Assembly: GCA_017439545.1 (NCBI GenBank)
Contig: JAFSIW010000064.1
Span: 1 to 39,134 of the forward strand
From: Clostridia bacterium
Lineage (GTDB): Bacteria; Bacillota; Clostridia; Oscillospirales; Acutalibacteraceae
Reading direction: 5' to 3'
DNA: 39,134 bases
Part shown: one piece after another, positions 18,268 to 26,612 of the stretch
How positions within the stretch are numbered: the stretch's first letter is position 1
How the letters are laid out: the number at the start of each line of letters is the position of its first letter
Notes under the pieces: generated by a model
What the model saw: only the letters and a program-made list of their open reading frames with translations
The model's database searches: none
What the model was told of the DNA's origin: nothing
Position numbers and translations under genes: made by a program

Positions 18268-19161
18268 ATGGCAACCTATTATTTGATACATATTCTTGCC
18301 TTGTCTATGACCCAAGCCAACGGCCTGCTGTTTATGAAAAAATTCCAACTGGTGGCAGGTACTTCTCTGCGTTCCAGCACCGTATATATGATCATCAACG
18401 GCATTGTATCGGCCATCGTACCCTTGGCGGTTTTGTTGGTACTGGGCAAGCCCTTACAAGTTACCCTCTATTCCCTGATCATGGCAGCGGCTATTGTGCT
18501 GTTATCGGCGGTTGACACGGTTTTAAAGCTGAAAGCCTACGAAAAAGGGCAGATGGCCATCGTTAACATTTTCTCCATTGTGGGAACGCTGATCTTATCC
18601 TGTCTTTGGGGCGTGTTCGTACTGCACGAAAGCCTATCCGTTCTCGGCATGTTGGCCATTGCGGTTATGCTGGTCGCCGTACTTCTTGTCAGCCGCACGG
18701 GAAAAAGCAAGCTTGACAAGCGTCTTTTGTGGATCTATCTGATGATCTGTATTGCCGCGAGCTTTGTGAGCATCTTCAGCAAACAGCATCAGGTGGAGAC
18801 CGCCTATGCCACCGTGGACACCCTCAGTTTCAGCGTATGGCTGGGTGTTGTTCGCACCGTACTGTTTTCCTTTGTGGCCTTGGGTCTGATGATCAAAAAC
18901 GGAAAAGAAGGCATCCGCACCCCCAAAGCGGCGGCAGGCTATGCGGTCTGGTCCTCTTTGGTGTCGGGCACCAGTTATATGCTCACCCTGTTTACCAACG
19001 CATTTCTGCCCATTGTCATCACCTCGCCGCTGGGAGTAGGCTTCGGCATTGTTATGAGCGCCGTTCTGCCTTGGCTGTTCTACAAGGAACGACTGAACAA
19101 ACGGCAATTGCTGGGTGTCGTTTTGGCACTGGCAGGCACGCTGCTGTTTGTTTTGGTATAG
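18268..19161 (+). CDS. DMT/EamA-type membrane transporter
   Basis: The 297-residue protein is made of about ten transmembrane helices in two halves (1-145 and 150-297), joined by the short basic SRTGKSKLDKR. This is the drug/metabolite transporter pattern. Both halves end in an EamA-like stretch, for example RQLLGVVLALAGTLLFVLV. AAGGAG lies about eleven bases upstream of the ATG. It lies between the sugar transferase and the CDP-alditol genes. A role in moving a lipid-linked or nucleotide-linked polymer precursor is possible, because some small DMT proteins flip undecaprenyl-linked sugars, but this is only inference from position. Confidence 0.7.
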   Translation: MATYYLIHILALSMTQANGLLFMKKFQLVAGTSLRSSTVYMIINGIVSAIVPLAVLLVLGKPLQVTLYSLIMAAAIVLLSAVDTVLKLKAYEKGQMAIVNIFSIVGTLILSCLWGVFVLHESLSVLGMLAIAVMLVAVLLVSRTGKSKLDKRLLWIYLMICIAASFVSIFSKQHQVETAYATVDTLSFSVWLGVVRTVLFSFVALGLMIKNGKEGIRTPKAAAGYAVWSSLVSGTSYMLTLFTNAFLPIVITSPLGVGFGIVMSAVLPWLFYKERLNKRQLLGVVLALAGTLLFVLV

Positions 19162-19189
19162 CCCCTGATTTTACAAAGGGAGGAAACTT

Positions 19190-19897
19190 ATGAATACCGC
19201 AATGATTCTCTCAGGCGGCGTGGGCACCCGTATGGGTACCGCCTGCCCCAAACAATACTTAACGGTGAACGGTCAGCCCATCATCGCTTATGCTATGGCG
19301 ATTTTTGAAAGCCATCCCATGATCGATCACATTGTGATCGTGGCAAGCGAAGAATGGCACCCCTTGATCGAAGAATGGATCGCAAAAAAGAATATTACCA
19401 AGTTTGCGGGATTTGCTCCCGCCGGTCGCACCCGCCAGCACTCCATTTTCAACGGCCTGCTGGCAAGCAAAGGGTGTACCCCTGACGACGGGGTAGTGAT
19501 CATTCACGATGCCGCCCGTCCTCTGACCGCCCATTCTATCATTACCGATTGCCTGATCGGGGCAAAGGAAGACGGTGGCGCTATGCCGGTCATTACGGTG
19601 AAGGACACCACCTATTTCAGCCGTGACGGTAAGCAGATCGACCAACTGTTAGACCGTAACTGTCTGTATGCGGGACAAGCTCCCGAAGCCTTTCGGTTTG
19701 GGGAATACTTAGCCATTCACCGCACCGTTTCGGACGAAGAAATTGCCCAAACCGTGGGCACCAGCCAGATCGCCCACAAGCACGGCATGAAGGTACGGCT
19801 GGTCAAGGGCAGTGAGCGGAACATCAAAATTACCACGGTAGAAGACCTGAACACCTTTGAAGTCATTCTTGCTGAGCAAGAGAAAGGCGGAATGTAA
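19190..19897 (+). CDS. Alditol-phosphate cytidylyltransferase (IspD/TarI family)
   Basis: The 235-residue protein joins CTP to an alcohol phosphate. LSGGVGTRMG and PKQYL form the CTP-binding loop, HDAARPL is the family signature, and NIKITTVEDL near the C-terminus carries the conserved lysine and the ITT(x)EDL segment. Sequence alone does not separate MEP cytidylyltransferase (IspD) from ribitol-5-phosphate or arabinitol-phosphate cytidylyltransferases. The neighbours decide: a reductase starts directly after it, followed by a pentulose-phosphate epimerase and TagF-family transferases. This favours a CDP-alditol product for wall polymer synthesis over isoprenoid synthesis. AGGGAGGAAAC lies just upstream of the ATG. 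Confidence 0.8.
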   Translation: MNTAMILSGGVGTRMGTACPKQYLTVNGQPIIAYAMAIFESHPMIDHIVIVASEEWHPLIEEWIAKKNITKFAGFAPAGRTRQHSIFNGLLASKGCTPDDGVVIIHDAARPLTAHSIITDCLIGAKEDGGAMPVITVKDTTYFSRDGKQIDQLLDRNCLYAGQAPEAFRFGEYLAIHRTVSDEEIAQTVGTSQIAHKHGMKVRLVKGSERNIKITTVEDLNTFEVILAEQEKGGM

Positions 19898-19898
19898 T

Positions 19899-20951
19899 AT
19901 GTCTACAATGAAAGCCAACGTGTTGCACGGTGTAGGAGATTTGCGTTATGAAGACGTAGCCATGCCCACCTTAAAAACCGGCGAAGTTCTGGTTAAGGTA
20001 CGTGCCTGCGGCATTTGCGGCTCGGACGTGCCCCGTGTTTTTGTGAACGGAACCTATCACTTCCCCACCGTTCCCGGTCATGAATTCGCCGGCGAAGTGG
20101 TGGATGCTTATGATGAAAAAAACAAAGGATTGATTGGTACCCGTGCCGCCATTTTCCCTCTGATTCCCTGTATGGAATGCAACAGCTGTAAGCAGGGCAA
20201 ATATGAGATGTGCTCGCATTACAACTATCTGGGTTCCCGTTGTGACGGCGGCTTTGCGCAGTACGTAGCCGCTCCCGTGTGGAATCTTGCTCCCATTCCC
20301 GAGCATCTGCCCTTTGAGCAGGCGGCTATGTGCGAGCCCATTGCGGTGGCGCTCCACGCCCTGCGGCAAGCCACCCTGCAATTGGGAGATAAGGTAGTGA
20401 TTTACGGTCCCGGTACCATTGGGGGACTGATTGCTCAATGGTGTCGTGCCAACGGCGCCACCAAGGTAATGCTGGTGGGCAACCATTCTTCCAATTTTGA
20501 TACGGTCAAAAAGTTGGGATTTGATCTGCTGTGCAACAGCGACGAGACCGACGCGGTAGCCTGGGTAAAAGAGCAGACCGACGGCAACGGTGCCGATCTT
20601 TGCTTTGAAGCAGTGGGTTGCGGCGAGACCTTTTGCTCCTGTCTGCTGTCGGCCCGTCCCGGCGGCACAGTGGTAGCGGTGGGCAATCCCCACGGGGATT
20701 ACACCCTGCCCCGTGACACCTATTGGCAGATTCTCAGAAAACAGTTGACCGTACACGGCACCTGGAATTCCGGCTTTAACGCTTCGGATAAAAACGATTG
20801 GCTCACCGCCATTGACGCTATGGCAAGCGGTCTGATCGACGCCCATTCCCTGATTACTCACCGTTTTTCGCTGCAAGACACCATAAAAGGTCTGGAACTG
20901 ATGCGGGATCACAAAGAACCCTTCTGCAAGGTCATGATCTGCATCGACTAA
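19899..20951 (+). CDS. Zinc MDR dehydrogenase, TarJ/GatD-like alditol-phosphate reductase
   Basis: The 350-residue protein is a zinc-dependent medium-chain dehydrogenase. Catalytic zinc ligands are Cys40 in GICGSDVP and the His of PGHEFAG, with a glutamate in MCEPIAVALH. The structural-zinc cysteines are in CMECNSCKQGKYEMC, and the nucleotide motif is GPGTIGGLIAQ. The C-terminal GTWNSGF is shared with galactitol-1-phosphate 5-dehydrogenases. It follows the cytidylyltransferase by one base. In TarIJ pairs the reductase turns ribulose-5-phosphate into ribitol-5-phosphate, which the cytidylyltransferase then activates. The GatD-like character leaves open another alditol, such as arabinitol-phosphate. 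The GGCGG before the ATG is a weak ribosome site, and translation is probably coupled. Confidence 0.82.
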   Translation: MSTMKANVLHGVGDLRYEDVAMPTLKTGEVLVKVRACGICGSDVPRVFVNGTYHFPTVPGHEFAGEVVDAYDEKNKGLIGTRAAIFPLIPCMECNSCKQGKYEMCSHYNYLGSRCDGGFAQYVAAPVWNLAPIPEHLPFEQAAMCEPIAVALHALRQATLQLGDKVVIYGPGTIGGLIAQWCRANGATKVMLVGNHSSNFDTVKKLGFDLLCNSDETDAVAWVKEQTDGNGADLCFEAVGCGETFCSCLLSARPGGTVVAVGNPHGDYTLPRDTYWQILRKQLTVHGTWNSGFNASDKNDWLTAIDAMASGLIDAHSLITHRFSLQDTIKGLELMRDHKEPFCKVMICID

Positions 20952-20968
20952 TCCGAAAGGAGTATGCT

Positions 20969-21634
20969 ATGAAAGGACAGTTATCCGCATCGCTGATGTG
21001 CGCCGATCTGCTGAATTTAGAATCGGAACTGACCCGCCTGCAACAGTTGCAGGTGGAGTATCTGCATTTTGATTTTATGGACGGTCGCTTTGTACCCAAC
21101 ATCACCTTTGGCAACGCCTTTATTCGGGCGTTCCGCAAGGCATTCCCCCATTATCCCGTGGATATTCACATTATGGCCTTTGAACCCCAACAATATTTTG
21201 ATGCCATGGGCATCGGCAAGGGGGATCTGGTATCGGTTCACTTTGAGGCCTGCGAGGATGTCCACGCAGTGCTTGCCGACCTGCGGGCACGAGGCGCGAG
21301 ACCGCTGCTTGCCATCAGTCCCGACACACCGGTAGACGCGATCGTGCCTTATCTGGACGAACTTGACGGGGTGCTGGTGATGACCGTGTATCCCGGAGAT
21401 TCGGGCAAGCCTTTAGCTCCCCACAGTATGGAGCGGCTTGCCGCTACCCGTGCCCTGCTGGATGCTACGGGCCGCCATCTGATCTTAGAGGTAGACGGTT
21501 GTGTCAGTTGGGTCAACGCACCCAAAATGCGGCAGGCGGGCACCGATTTATTTGTGCTGGGCTCTTCATCGGTGTTTGAAAAGGGTGGGGTTTATGAAGA
21601 AACCGTCCCCCGTTTTCGCCAACTGATTCAATAA
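20969..21634 (+). CDS. Ribulose-phosphate 3-epimerase family protein
   Basis: The 221-residue TIM-barrel protein has the full set of Rpe signature segments: SASLMCADL at the start, LHFDFMDGRFVPN with the metal His and Asp, VDIHIMAFEP with the second metal His, GVLVMTVYPG, and LEVDGCVSW with the last catalytic Asp. Rpe interconverts ribulose-5-phosphate and xylulose-5-phosphate; AlsE does the same reaction on allulose-6-phosphate. Its place between the alditol-phosphate reductase and the TagF-like genes suggests it feeds the reductase with a ketose-phosphate rather than serving the general pentose pathway. YPGDSGKP differs from the usual NPGFGGQ loop that contacts the phosphate, so substrate preference may be altered. 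Confidence 0.85.
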   Translation: MKGQLSASLMCADLLNLESELTRLQQLQVEYLHFDFMDGRFVPNITFGNAFIRAFRKAFPHYPVDIHIMAFEPQQYFDAMGIGKGDLVSVHFEACEDVHAVLADLRARGARPLLAISPDTPVDAIVPYLDELDGVLVMTVYPGDSGKPLAPHSMERLAATRALLDATGRHLILEVDGCVSWVNAPKMRQAGTDLFVLGSSSVFEKGGVYEETVPRFRQLIQ

Positions 21635-21666
21635 CTACCTATTATTTTCAAGAAAGGAGCATCCCT

Positions 21667-23442
21667 ATGGAATACGGATTGACCGTGCATCAACTGCGTA
21701 TTGAAAATAACACTCTGACGGTGTCGGTATCGGGATGGGTAAAGGATGACGCCCTGCCCGAAGATGCCTTTTGCCGTCCTAAAGTGGTACTGCACTTTGA
21801 CAACCAATCGGAAGACCGTCGTATTCCCATGGTGCTCAAGGAAATACAACATGAGAAGGGGCTGTGCCGTTTTGCAGGCAGTTACGCCTATCGACTGGAC
21901 TGTTTGTATTGGAAGACCCGCTCTCTTACGGCTGATACCACCCTTCGTTTTCACCTTTTTTACGGCAACGGATATGAAGAAGCCATTCCCTTTGATTTCA
22001 CGCAGACGGAAATTCAGGATGACGGTCGGTATTGGTATCCCCCCGTTTGCTCAAAAGAAGGAATTTTGCTTTCGCCCAAAAAGCGATTCCGCCTGCCCAA
22101 ATGGGCGGTGGCGGTCACCTTTCCCCTGCGCTGTGTGGTGGTAGGCTGTAACGCTCTTTTGGCGGTTGCCCTGCTGCCGTGGTTTTTTGCCGAAGCCCTG
22201 CTGGCGCTGATGGGGATCGTAAGCACCGCTCCCGCCGTCAAGACCACCCATCCTCTGCGGCGACTGGTGGGACACACCAACGCCCGTTTTTCGGCAGTGT
22301 TAGGCTATAAGATCACCTTGGGCGGCATCTATCGCGGCTTAGTCATCAGCCTGTATCGGCTGTTTTGCCTGCTTCCTGTGCAAAAAAAGCGGATCACCTT
22401 TATTTCGTTGCGCCGCAACGATCTGACCGGCAATTTTGCCTTTGTTTATGATCAACTGAAGGATGATCCCACCCTGAACATTCACTTTATTTTATCCTAT
22501 CGACCCACGGCGTGGATCCCACCCCTTACCCTGCTTCGGTTTTGCTATGCCTGTGCCGTAAGCAAGGTGATCGTGCTGGATGAATTCACCCCTCAGATCC
22601 ACTATTTTAACCTGCGCAAAAAGACCAAGCTGATTCAATTGTGGCACGCCTGCGGCGCCTTTAAGACCTTTGGCTTTACCCGTTTGGATAAGCCGATGGG
22701 CTCACCCCAGACCACGCGGATGCATCGCAGTTACGACTATGTGACCGTCAGCTCCTCTTACTGCAAAAAATGCCACGCCGAAGGCTTTGGCATTGCCCAA
22801 AACAACGTAGTACCAACCGGAATTCCCCGTACCGACGTGTTTTTTGACCAAGCTTACAAAGACCGTGTAAAGCAGGAGTTTTTTGCAAAATACCCCCATC
22901 TGCAAGGCAAAAAGATCTTGCTGTTTGCCCCCACCTTTCGGGGCAACGTAAAGGAGACCGCCCATTATCCCATGGAACGGTTTGACCTGAAGGCGGTATA
23001 CGAGGCTTTGGGCGAGGACTACGCCATTTTGGTGAAGCATCATCCCTTTATCAAACAAGCCCATCCCATCCCTGCCGAATACGGGGATTCTATCATAGAT
23101 CTTTCTCACAACAGCGAGTTAAACGACCTGCTGTTGATTTCTCACGCGGTCATTACCGACTATTCCTCTTTGATTTTTGAAGCCTCTCTCATTGGGCTGA
23201 ATCAACTGTTTTACGTGTATGATCTGCAGGAATATATTCGGGATCGGGACTTTTATTTTGACCTGCCTCTCAGCGCCCCCGGCAAGCTGGTATACACCCA
23301 ACAGCAGGTGATCGACGCCATTCTTGCCGACGACTATCAGCCCCAGCGGATGGAGCAGTTTGCCCGACTGTTCTTCGACCATTTTGACGGACAGTCCTCT
23401 CGTCGGGTGGCCGACCTGATTCAAAGCGCCTGCAAGGAATAA
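21667..23442 (+). CDS. CDP-glycerol/ribitol phosphotransferase family protein with N-terminal extension
   Basis: The 591-residue protein carries the TagF/TarL domain in its C-terminal two thirds. Typical blocks are QLWHACGAFKTFGF, VPTGIPRTDVFF, LFAPTFRGN, LVKHHPF and ITDYSSLIFEASL. The histidines in WHA and KHHPF correspond to the catalytic pair of TagF. The first 150 residues are beta-rich and soluble (SVSGWVKDD..., HFDNQSEDRR) and are followed by a hydrophobic helical stretch (about 150-180). Such N-terminal domains occur in long polymerases of this family. It probably uses the CDP-alditol made by the genes just upstream to extend a phosphoalditol chain at the inner face of the membrane. 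Confidence 0.87.
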   Translation: MEYGLTVHQLRIENNTLTVSVSGWVKDDALPEDAFCRPKVVLHFDNQSEDRRIPMVLKEIQHEKGLCRFAGSYAYRLDCLYWKTRSLTADTTLRFHLFYGNGYEEAIPFDFTQTEIQDDGRYWYPPVCSKEGILLSPKKRFRLPKWAVAVTFPLRCVVVGCNALLAVALLPWFFAEALLALMGIVSTAPAVKTTHPLRRLVGHTNARFSAVLGYKITLGGIYRGLVISLYRLFCLLPVQKKRITFISLRRNDLTGNFAFVYDQLKDDPTLNIHFILSYRPTAWIPPLTLLRFCYACAVSKVIVLDEFTPQIHYFNLRKKTKLIQLWHACGAFKTFGFTRLDKPMGSPQTTRMHRSYDYVTVSSSYCKKCHAEGFGIAQNNVVPTGIPRTDVFFDQAYKDRVKQEFFAKYPHLQGKKILLFAPTFRGNVKETAHYPMERFDLKAVYEALGEDYAILVKHHPFIKQAHPIPAEYGDSIIDLSHNSELNDLLLISHAVITDYSSLIFEASLIGLNQLFYVYDLQEYIRDRDFYFDLPLSAPGKLVYTQQQVIDAILADDYQPQRMEQFARLFFDHFDGQSSRRVADLIQSACKE

Positions 23443-23475
23443 GTCTGTACCATTCTATGAAAGGAGTTGCCCTCG

Positions 23476-24624
23476 GTGAGTTTACGATCTCTTTGCCCTT
23501 CGTTTTTGTATCCCCTGTTGCAAAAGGGACGGGCGTTGCCCGATTTGATTCGGTTTGCCCGTTATAAAAAGCGATACACCCCCAACCCCAAGGGAATCGT
23601 GATGATCTCCCCCTCCCGACGGGAGCTTTCGGGCAACTTTGCGTTTATTGCACAAGAGCTGCAGGATTCGGAATTTACCCTGACCCTGCTGTGCGAGGGT
23701 GACGGAAAAAGCCGCGACCAACAACTGAAAATTCTTGCCCAAAACGGCATTGTTTTGCTGGACGATCATACCCCGTGGATCTATCCCCTGACCTTTGCCA
23801 AAACCACCAAGGTGGTGCAGGTGTGGCACTCCACCGGCGCATTTAAGCGGATGGGTTTTGCCCGTATGGGGCGGCGGGGCAGTACTAAGCCCCACTCGTT
23901 GACCCACCGCAATTACACCCACGTGATCGTAAGCGCCAAATCGGTCGTGCCCGCCTTTTGCGAGGCTTTTGGGCTGACGGAGGATAAGATCTATCCCATT
24001 GGCGTGCCGCGCACCGATCTGTTTTTTGATGCCGAGACCATCCAACAAATGACCGAGGCATTTTATCAGGAATATCCCCGACTGCAAGGCAAAAAGCTGG
24101 TGCTGTTTGCCCCCACCTTTCGGGGAGACACCCGTGGGGACGCCCATTATCCCAAGGAGTGGTTTGATCCTGCGGCGTTTTTGGACGCTCTGCCCGAGGA
24201 CTACGTGCTGGGGCTGAAGCTGCATCCGTTTATTGAGGAGAAAATGCCCATTCCCGCAGGGTATGAGCATCGCATAGTGGACTTTTCGCATCTGCGGGAG
24301 ATCAACCCTCTGCTGTTTGTGACCCACACCCTGATTACCGATTATTCTTCGGTGATTTTTGAATATGCGTTGCTGAACAAGCCCATTGTATTTTACTTGC
24401 CCGATCTGGCGCAGTATGACCGTGACCGCAGTTTCTTTTACGATTTTGAAACCTACGTGTACGGCGCTCGTTGCCACGAAAAAAGCGAATTACCCGCCGC
24501 CGTATTGAACCCCCAAGAGGGATTACAAAACAGAGACCTCTTTATGGAACGGTTTTTAGGCAGTTGTGACGGGGCATCCACCCGTCGGTTTGTGGACGGC
24601 ATTTTACGGGGGAAACCGCTATGA
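23476..24624 (+). CDS. CDP-glycerol/ribitol phosphotransferase family protein
   Basis: The 382-residue protein is the TagB/TagF catalytic domain without an N-terminal extension. Blocks are QVWHSTGAFKRMGF, IGVPRTDLFF, LFAPTFRGD, LKLHPF and ITDYSSVIFEYAL. It resembles the C-terminal part of the preceding protein closely in these blocks, so the two are paralogues. The start is the GTG at 23476, nine bases after AAGGAG (23461-23466); the TTG at 23467 is too close to that site. Short members often act as primases that add the first one or two units, but a polymerase role is not excluded. It overlaps the next gene by four bases. Confidence 0.86.
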   Translation: MSLRSLCPSFLYPLLQKGRALPDLIRFARYKKRYTPNPKGIVMISPSRRELSGNFAFIAQELQDSEFTLTLLCEGDGKSRDQQLKILAQNGIVLLDDHTPWIYPLTFAKTTKVVQVWHSTGAFKRMGFARMGRRGSTKPHSLTHRNYTHVIVSAKSVVPAFCEAFGLTEDKIYPIGVPRTDLFFDAETIQQMTEAFYQEYPRLQGKKLVLFAPTFRGDTRGDAHYPKEWFDPAAFLDALPEDYVLGLKLHPFIEEKMPIPAGYEHRIVDFSHLREINPLLFVTHTLITDYSSVIFEYALLNKPIVFYLPDLAQYDRDRSFFYDFETYVYGARCHEKSELPAAVLNPQEGLQNRDLFMERFLGSCDGASTRRFVDGILRGKPL

Positions 24625-25772
24625 TCAAAACCCTGCTGATGCTTTGTTTTCGCTTGGGACTGACGGTATGCTACCTCCCCTTTCGCCTGCTTCGTCCCAA
24701 AGATAAAGTTGTATTTTTAAGCCGACAGACCGACACCCCCTCGCTGGATTTCCGTCTGCTTGCCGATGCCATCCGCAACACCGCTCCGCAGGTGCAGGTG
24801 GTCCTGCTGTGCCGCAGGATCCCCCGCTCTCTTGGGGGCAAGATCGGCTATGGCTTTCATTTGTTCACCCAGATGTTTCATCTTGCCACCGCCCGTGCCG
24901 CCGTGGTGGACGGATACTGTATTTCCGCCTGCCTGCTTCCCCACCGCAAGCAGTTGAAGATCTTTCAGATCTGGCATGCATTGGGATTGCTGAAAAACTT
25001 CGGCTACGCCGCTCTTGACAGCAGCGAAGGCTCATCTTCTGCCACCGCCCGTGTAATGCGGATGCACAAGGGGTATCATAAAATCGTATGCTCCTCGCCC
25101 CATTTGATCCACGATATTGCCCCTTGCTACCACGCCGATCCCCGACAAATGCTGCCCTGCGGCCTGCCCCGTATGGACTATTTGCGGGATGACTCCCTGC
25201 AGTTTGAACATCGGGAACAAATTTTCCGTCATTACCCCGTTCTTGCTAACGGCAAGCCTGTGGTTTTATACGCTCCCACCTTTCGCAAGCAGGGTGCAAT
25301 TCCCCATAAGGAGCTGGCTGACGCTGTGGATCTGACCCGTTTTCATTTGATGGTCAAGCTCCACGACGGGCAGGAGCTTTTATACACCGATCAGGGCGTT
25401 TATCAATCAGCCTCGGGGCTGAGCGGCTTGGAATGGCTGTCGGTATCCCAATGGGTGGTCACCGATTATTCCGCCTTGCTGTTTGAGGCGCTGGTTGCCC
25501 AAAAGCCTGTGATTCTATATTGCTATGATTGGGAGCAATACGACCTTGCCCGCGGCTTTGGGGTGGATTACAACGCCATTCCCCTGCCCCATTGCGTTAC
25601 GCCACGGCAGGTAGCAACACAATTGACAAAGCCACAAAACAGCGATCCTGCTTTGTGTCAATTTATACAACGTCACCTGAGCGCAGAAAACTGCACAACT
25701 ACCCTGTGCTCGGCTATTTTGACCGACGGCGGACTATTGCCGTCAGACCCTATTTCCTTAGAACGGACGTGA
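24621..25772 (+). CDS. CDP-glycerol/ribitol phosphotransferase family protein (third copy)
   Basis: The 383-residue protein is the most divergent of the three. It starts with a hydrophobic amphipathic segment (about 1-22) suited to membrane attachment. It then shows QIWHALGLLKNFGY, PCGLPRMDYL, LYAPTFRKQ, MVKLHDGQ and VTDYSALLFEALV. The second catalytic block reads KLHD rather than KHHPF or KLHPF, which may point to another acceptor or role. It resembles the TagF-like proteins found beside CDP-alditol genes in capsule and choline-teichoic acid loci. ATGA overlap with the previous gene and a three-base gap to the ABC permease place it in the same operon. Confidence 0.83.
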   Translation: MIKTLLMLCFRLGLTVCYLPFRLLRPKDKVVFLSRQTDTPSLDFRLLADAIRNTAPQVQVVLLCRRIPRSLGGKIGYGFHLFTQMFHLATARAAVVDGYCISACLLPHRKQLKIFQIWHALGLLKNFGYAALDSSEGSSSATARVMRMHKGYHKIVCSSPHLIHDIAPCYHADPRQMLPCGLPRMDYLRDDSLQFEHREQIFRHYPVLANGKPVVLYAPTFRKQGAIPHKELADAVDLTRFHLMVKLHDGQELLYTDQGVYQSASGLSGLEWLSVSQWVVTDYSALLFEALVAQKPVILYCYDWEQYDLARGFGVDYNAIPLPHCVTPRQVATQLTKPQNSDPALCQFIQRHLSAENCTTTLCSAILTDGGLLPSDPISLERT

Positions 25773-25775
25773 ATT

Positions 25776-26600
25776 ATGCTTTCGGTATGCAAGCGGATCC
25801 TGCGGGATCACACACACAATCTGAGTCAGATCTTGAAGCTGGCAAAAGCCGATCTGGTCAAGACCTATCGGGGCGCCGCTCTGGGCTGGTCCTGGGCGGT
25901 GATCAAGCCCTGCGTGACACTGTTCACCTATTGGTTTGCCCTGAGCTTTGGTTTTCGCAGTAACACCCCCATCACCGTGGGGGACAATACCTATGCCTTC
26001 TTTTTGTGGCTGGTGCTGGGCATTACCCCTTGGTTTTATATGAACGATATGCTGGTGGCAGGTACCGAAAGCATTCGCAAATACAAGTATTTGGTCACCA
26101 AAATGAAATTTCCCGTTTCGGTCATCCCCACCTTTGTCAGCGTATCGAAGCTGATGGTCAATCTGGTACTGCTGTTGGTAGTGATGATCCTGTTTTGGGC
26201 AAGCGGTCACGCACCTACCCTTTATTGGGTACAACTGCCTGTGTATATCGGCTTTTCCTTTGCCTTTTTTACCCTTTGGGCGCAGTTTGCCTCTCTGCTT
26301 GCCGCCATCAGTCAGGATTTTCTCAATCTGGTCAAGGCATTTATTACCCCGCTGTTCTGGCTGTCGGGCATTATTTGGCGGGCCGATACCCTCCACGAAC
26401 ACCCCTTGATCCAATGGTTTTTGCGGCTGAATCCCGTCACCTATCTGGTGAACGGTTTTCGCAATTGTATGATATTTGAGCGCTGGTTTTTTGAGACGCC
26501 GCTGGAAACGGGCATCTTTATGGGCTGGCTTGTGTTGCTGTGGATCTTGTCTTTGTGGGCGTACAAACGCTTGCGCAAGGACATTCCCGACGTGTTGTAA
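25776..26600 (+). CDS. Polysaccharide/teichoic acid ABC exporter permease (TagG-like)
   Basis: The 274-residue protein has six hydrophobic segments and the ABC-2 permease pattern. An amphipathic start includes the conserved LAKADLVKTYRGAALGWSWAVIKP, the typical interfacial segment of TagG/Wzm proteins. LTPLFWLSGIIW-like (ITPLFWLSGIIW) and RLNPVTYLVNGFRNCM mark the C-terminal half. Together with the ATPase at 26613 it would move the finished undecaprenyl-linked polymer across the membrane. The start codon comes three bases after the previous stop, so translation is probably coupled. Confidence 0.9.
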   Translation: MLSVCKRILRDHTHNLSQILKLAKADLVKTYRGAALGWSWAVIKPCVTLFTYWFALSFGFRSNTPITVGDNTYAFFLWLVLGITPWFYMNDMLVAGTESIRKYKYLVTKMKFPVSVIPTFVSVSKLMVNLVLLLVVMILFWASGHAPTLYWVQLPVYIGFSFAFFTLWAQFASLLAAISQDFLNLVKAFITPLFWLSGIIWRADTLHEHPLIQWFLRLNPVTYLVNGFRNCMIFERWFFETPLETGIFMGWLVLLWILSLWAYKRLRKDIPDVL

Positions 26601-26612
26601 GGAGGAGCGAGG

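Noticed and set aside
19190-19897. Calling this gene ispD of the isoprenoid pathway
   Set aside because: The motifs allow it, but the direct coupling to an alditol-phosphate reductase and TagF-family genes makes CDP-alditol synthesis the better reading.
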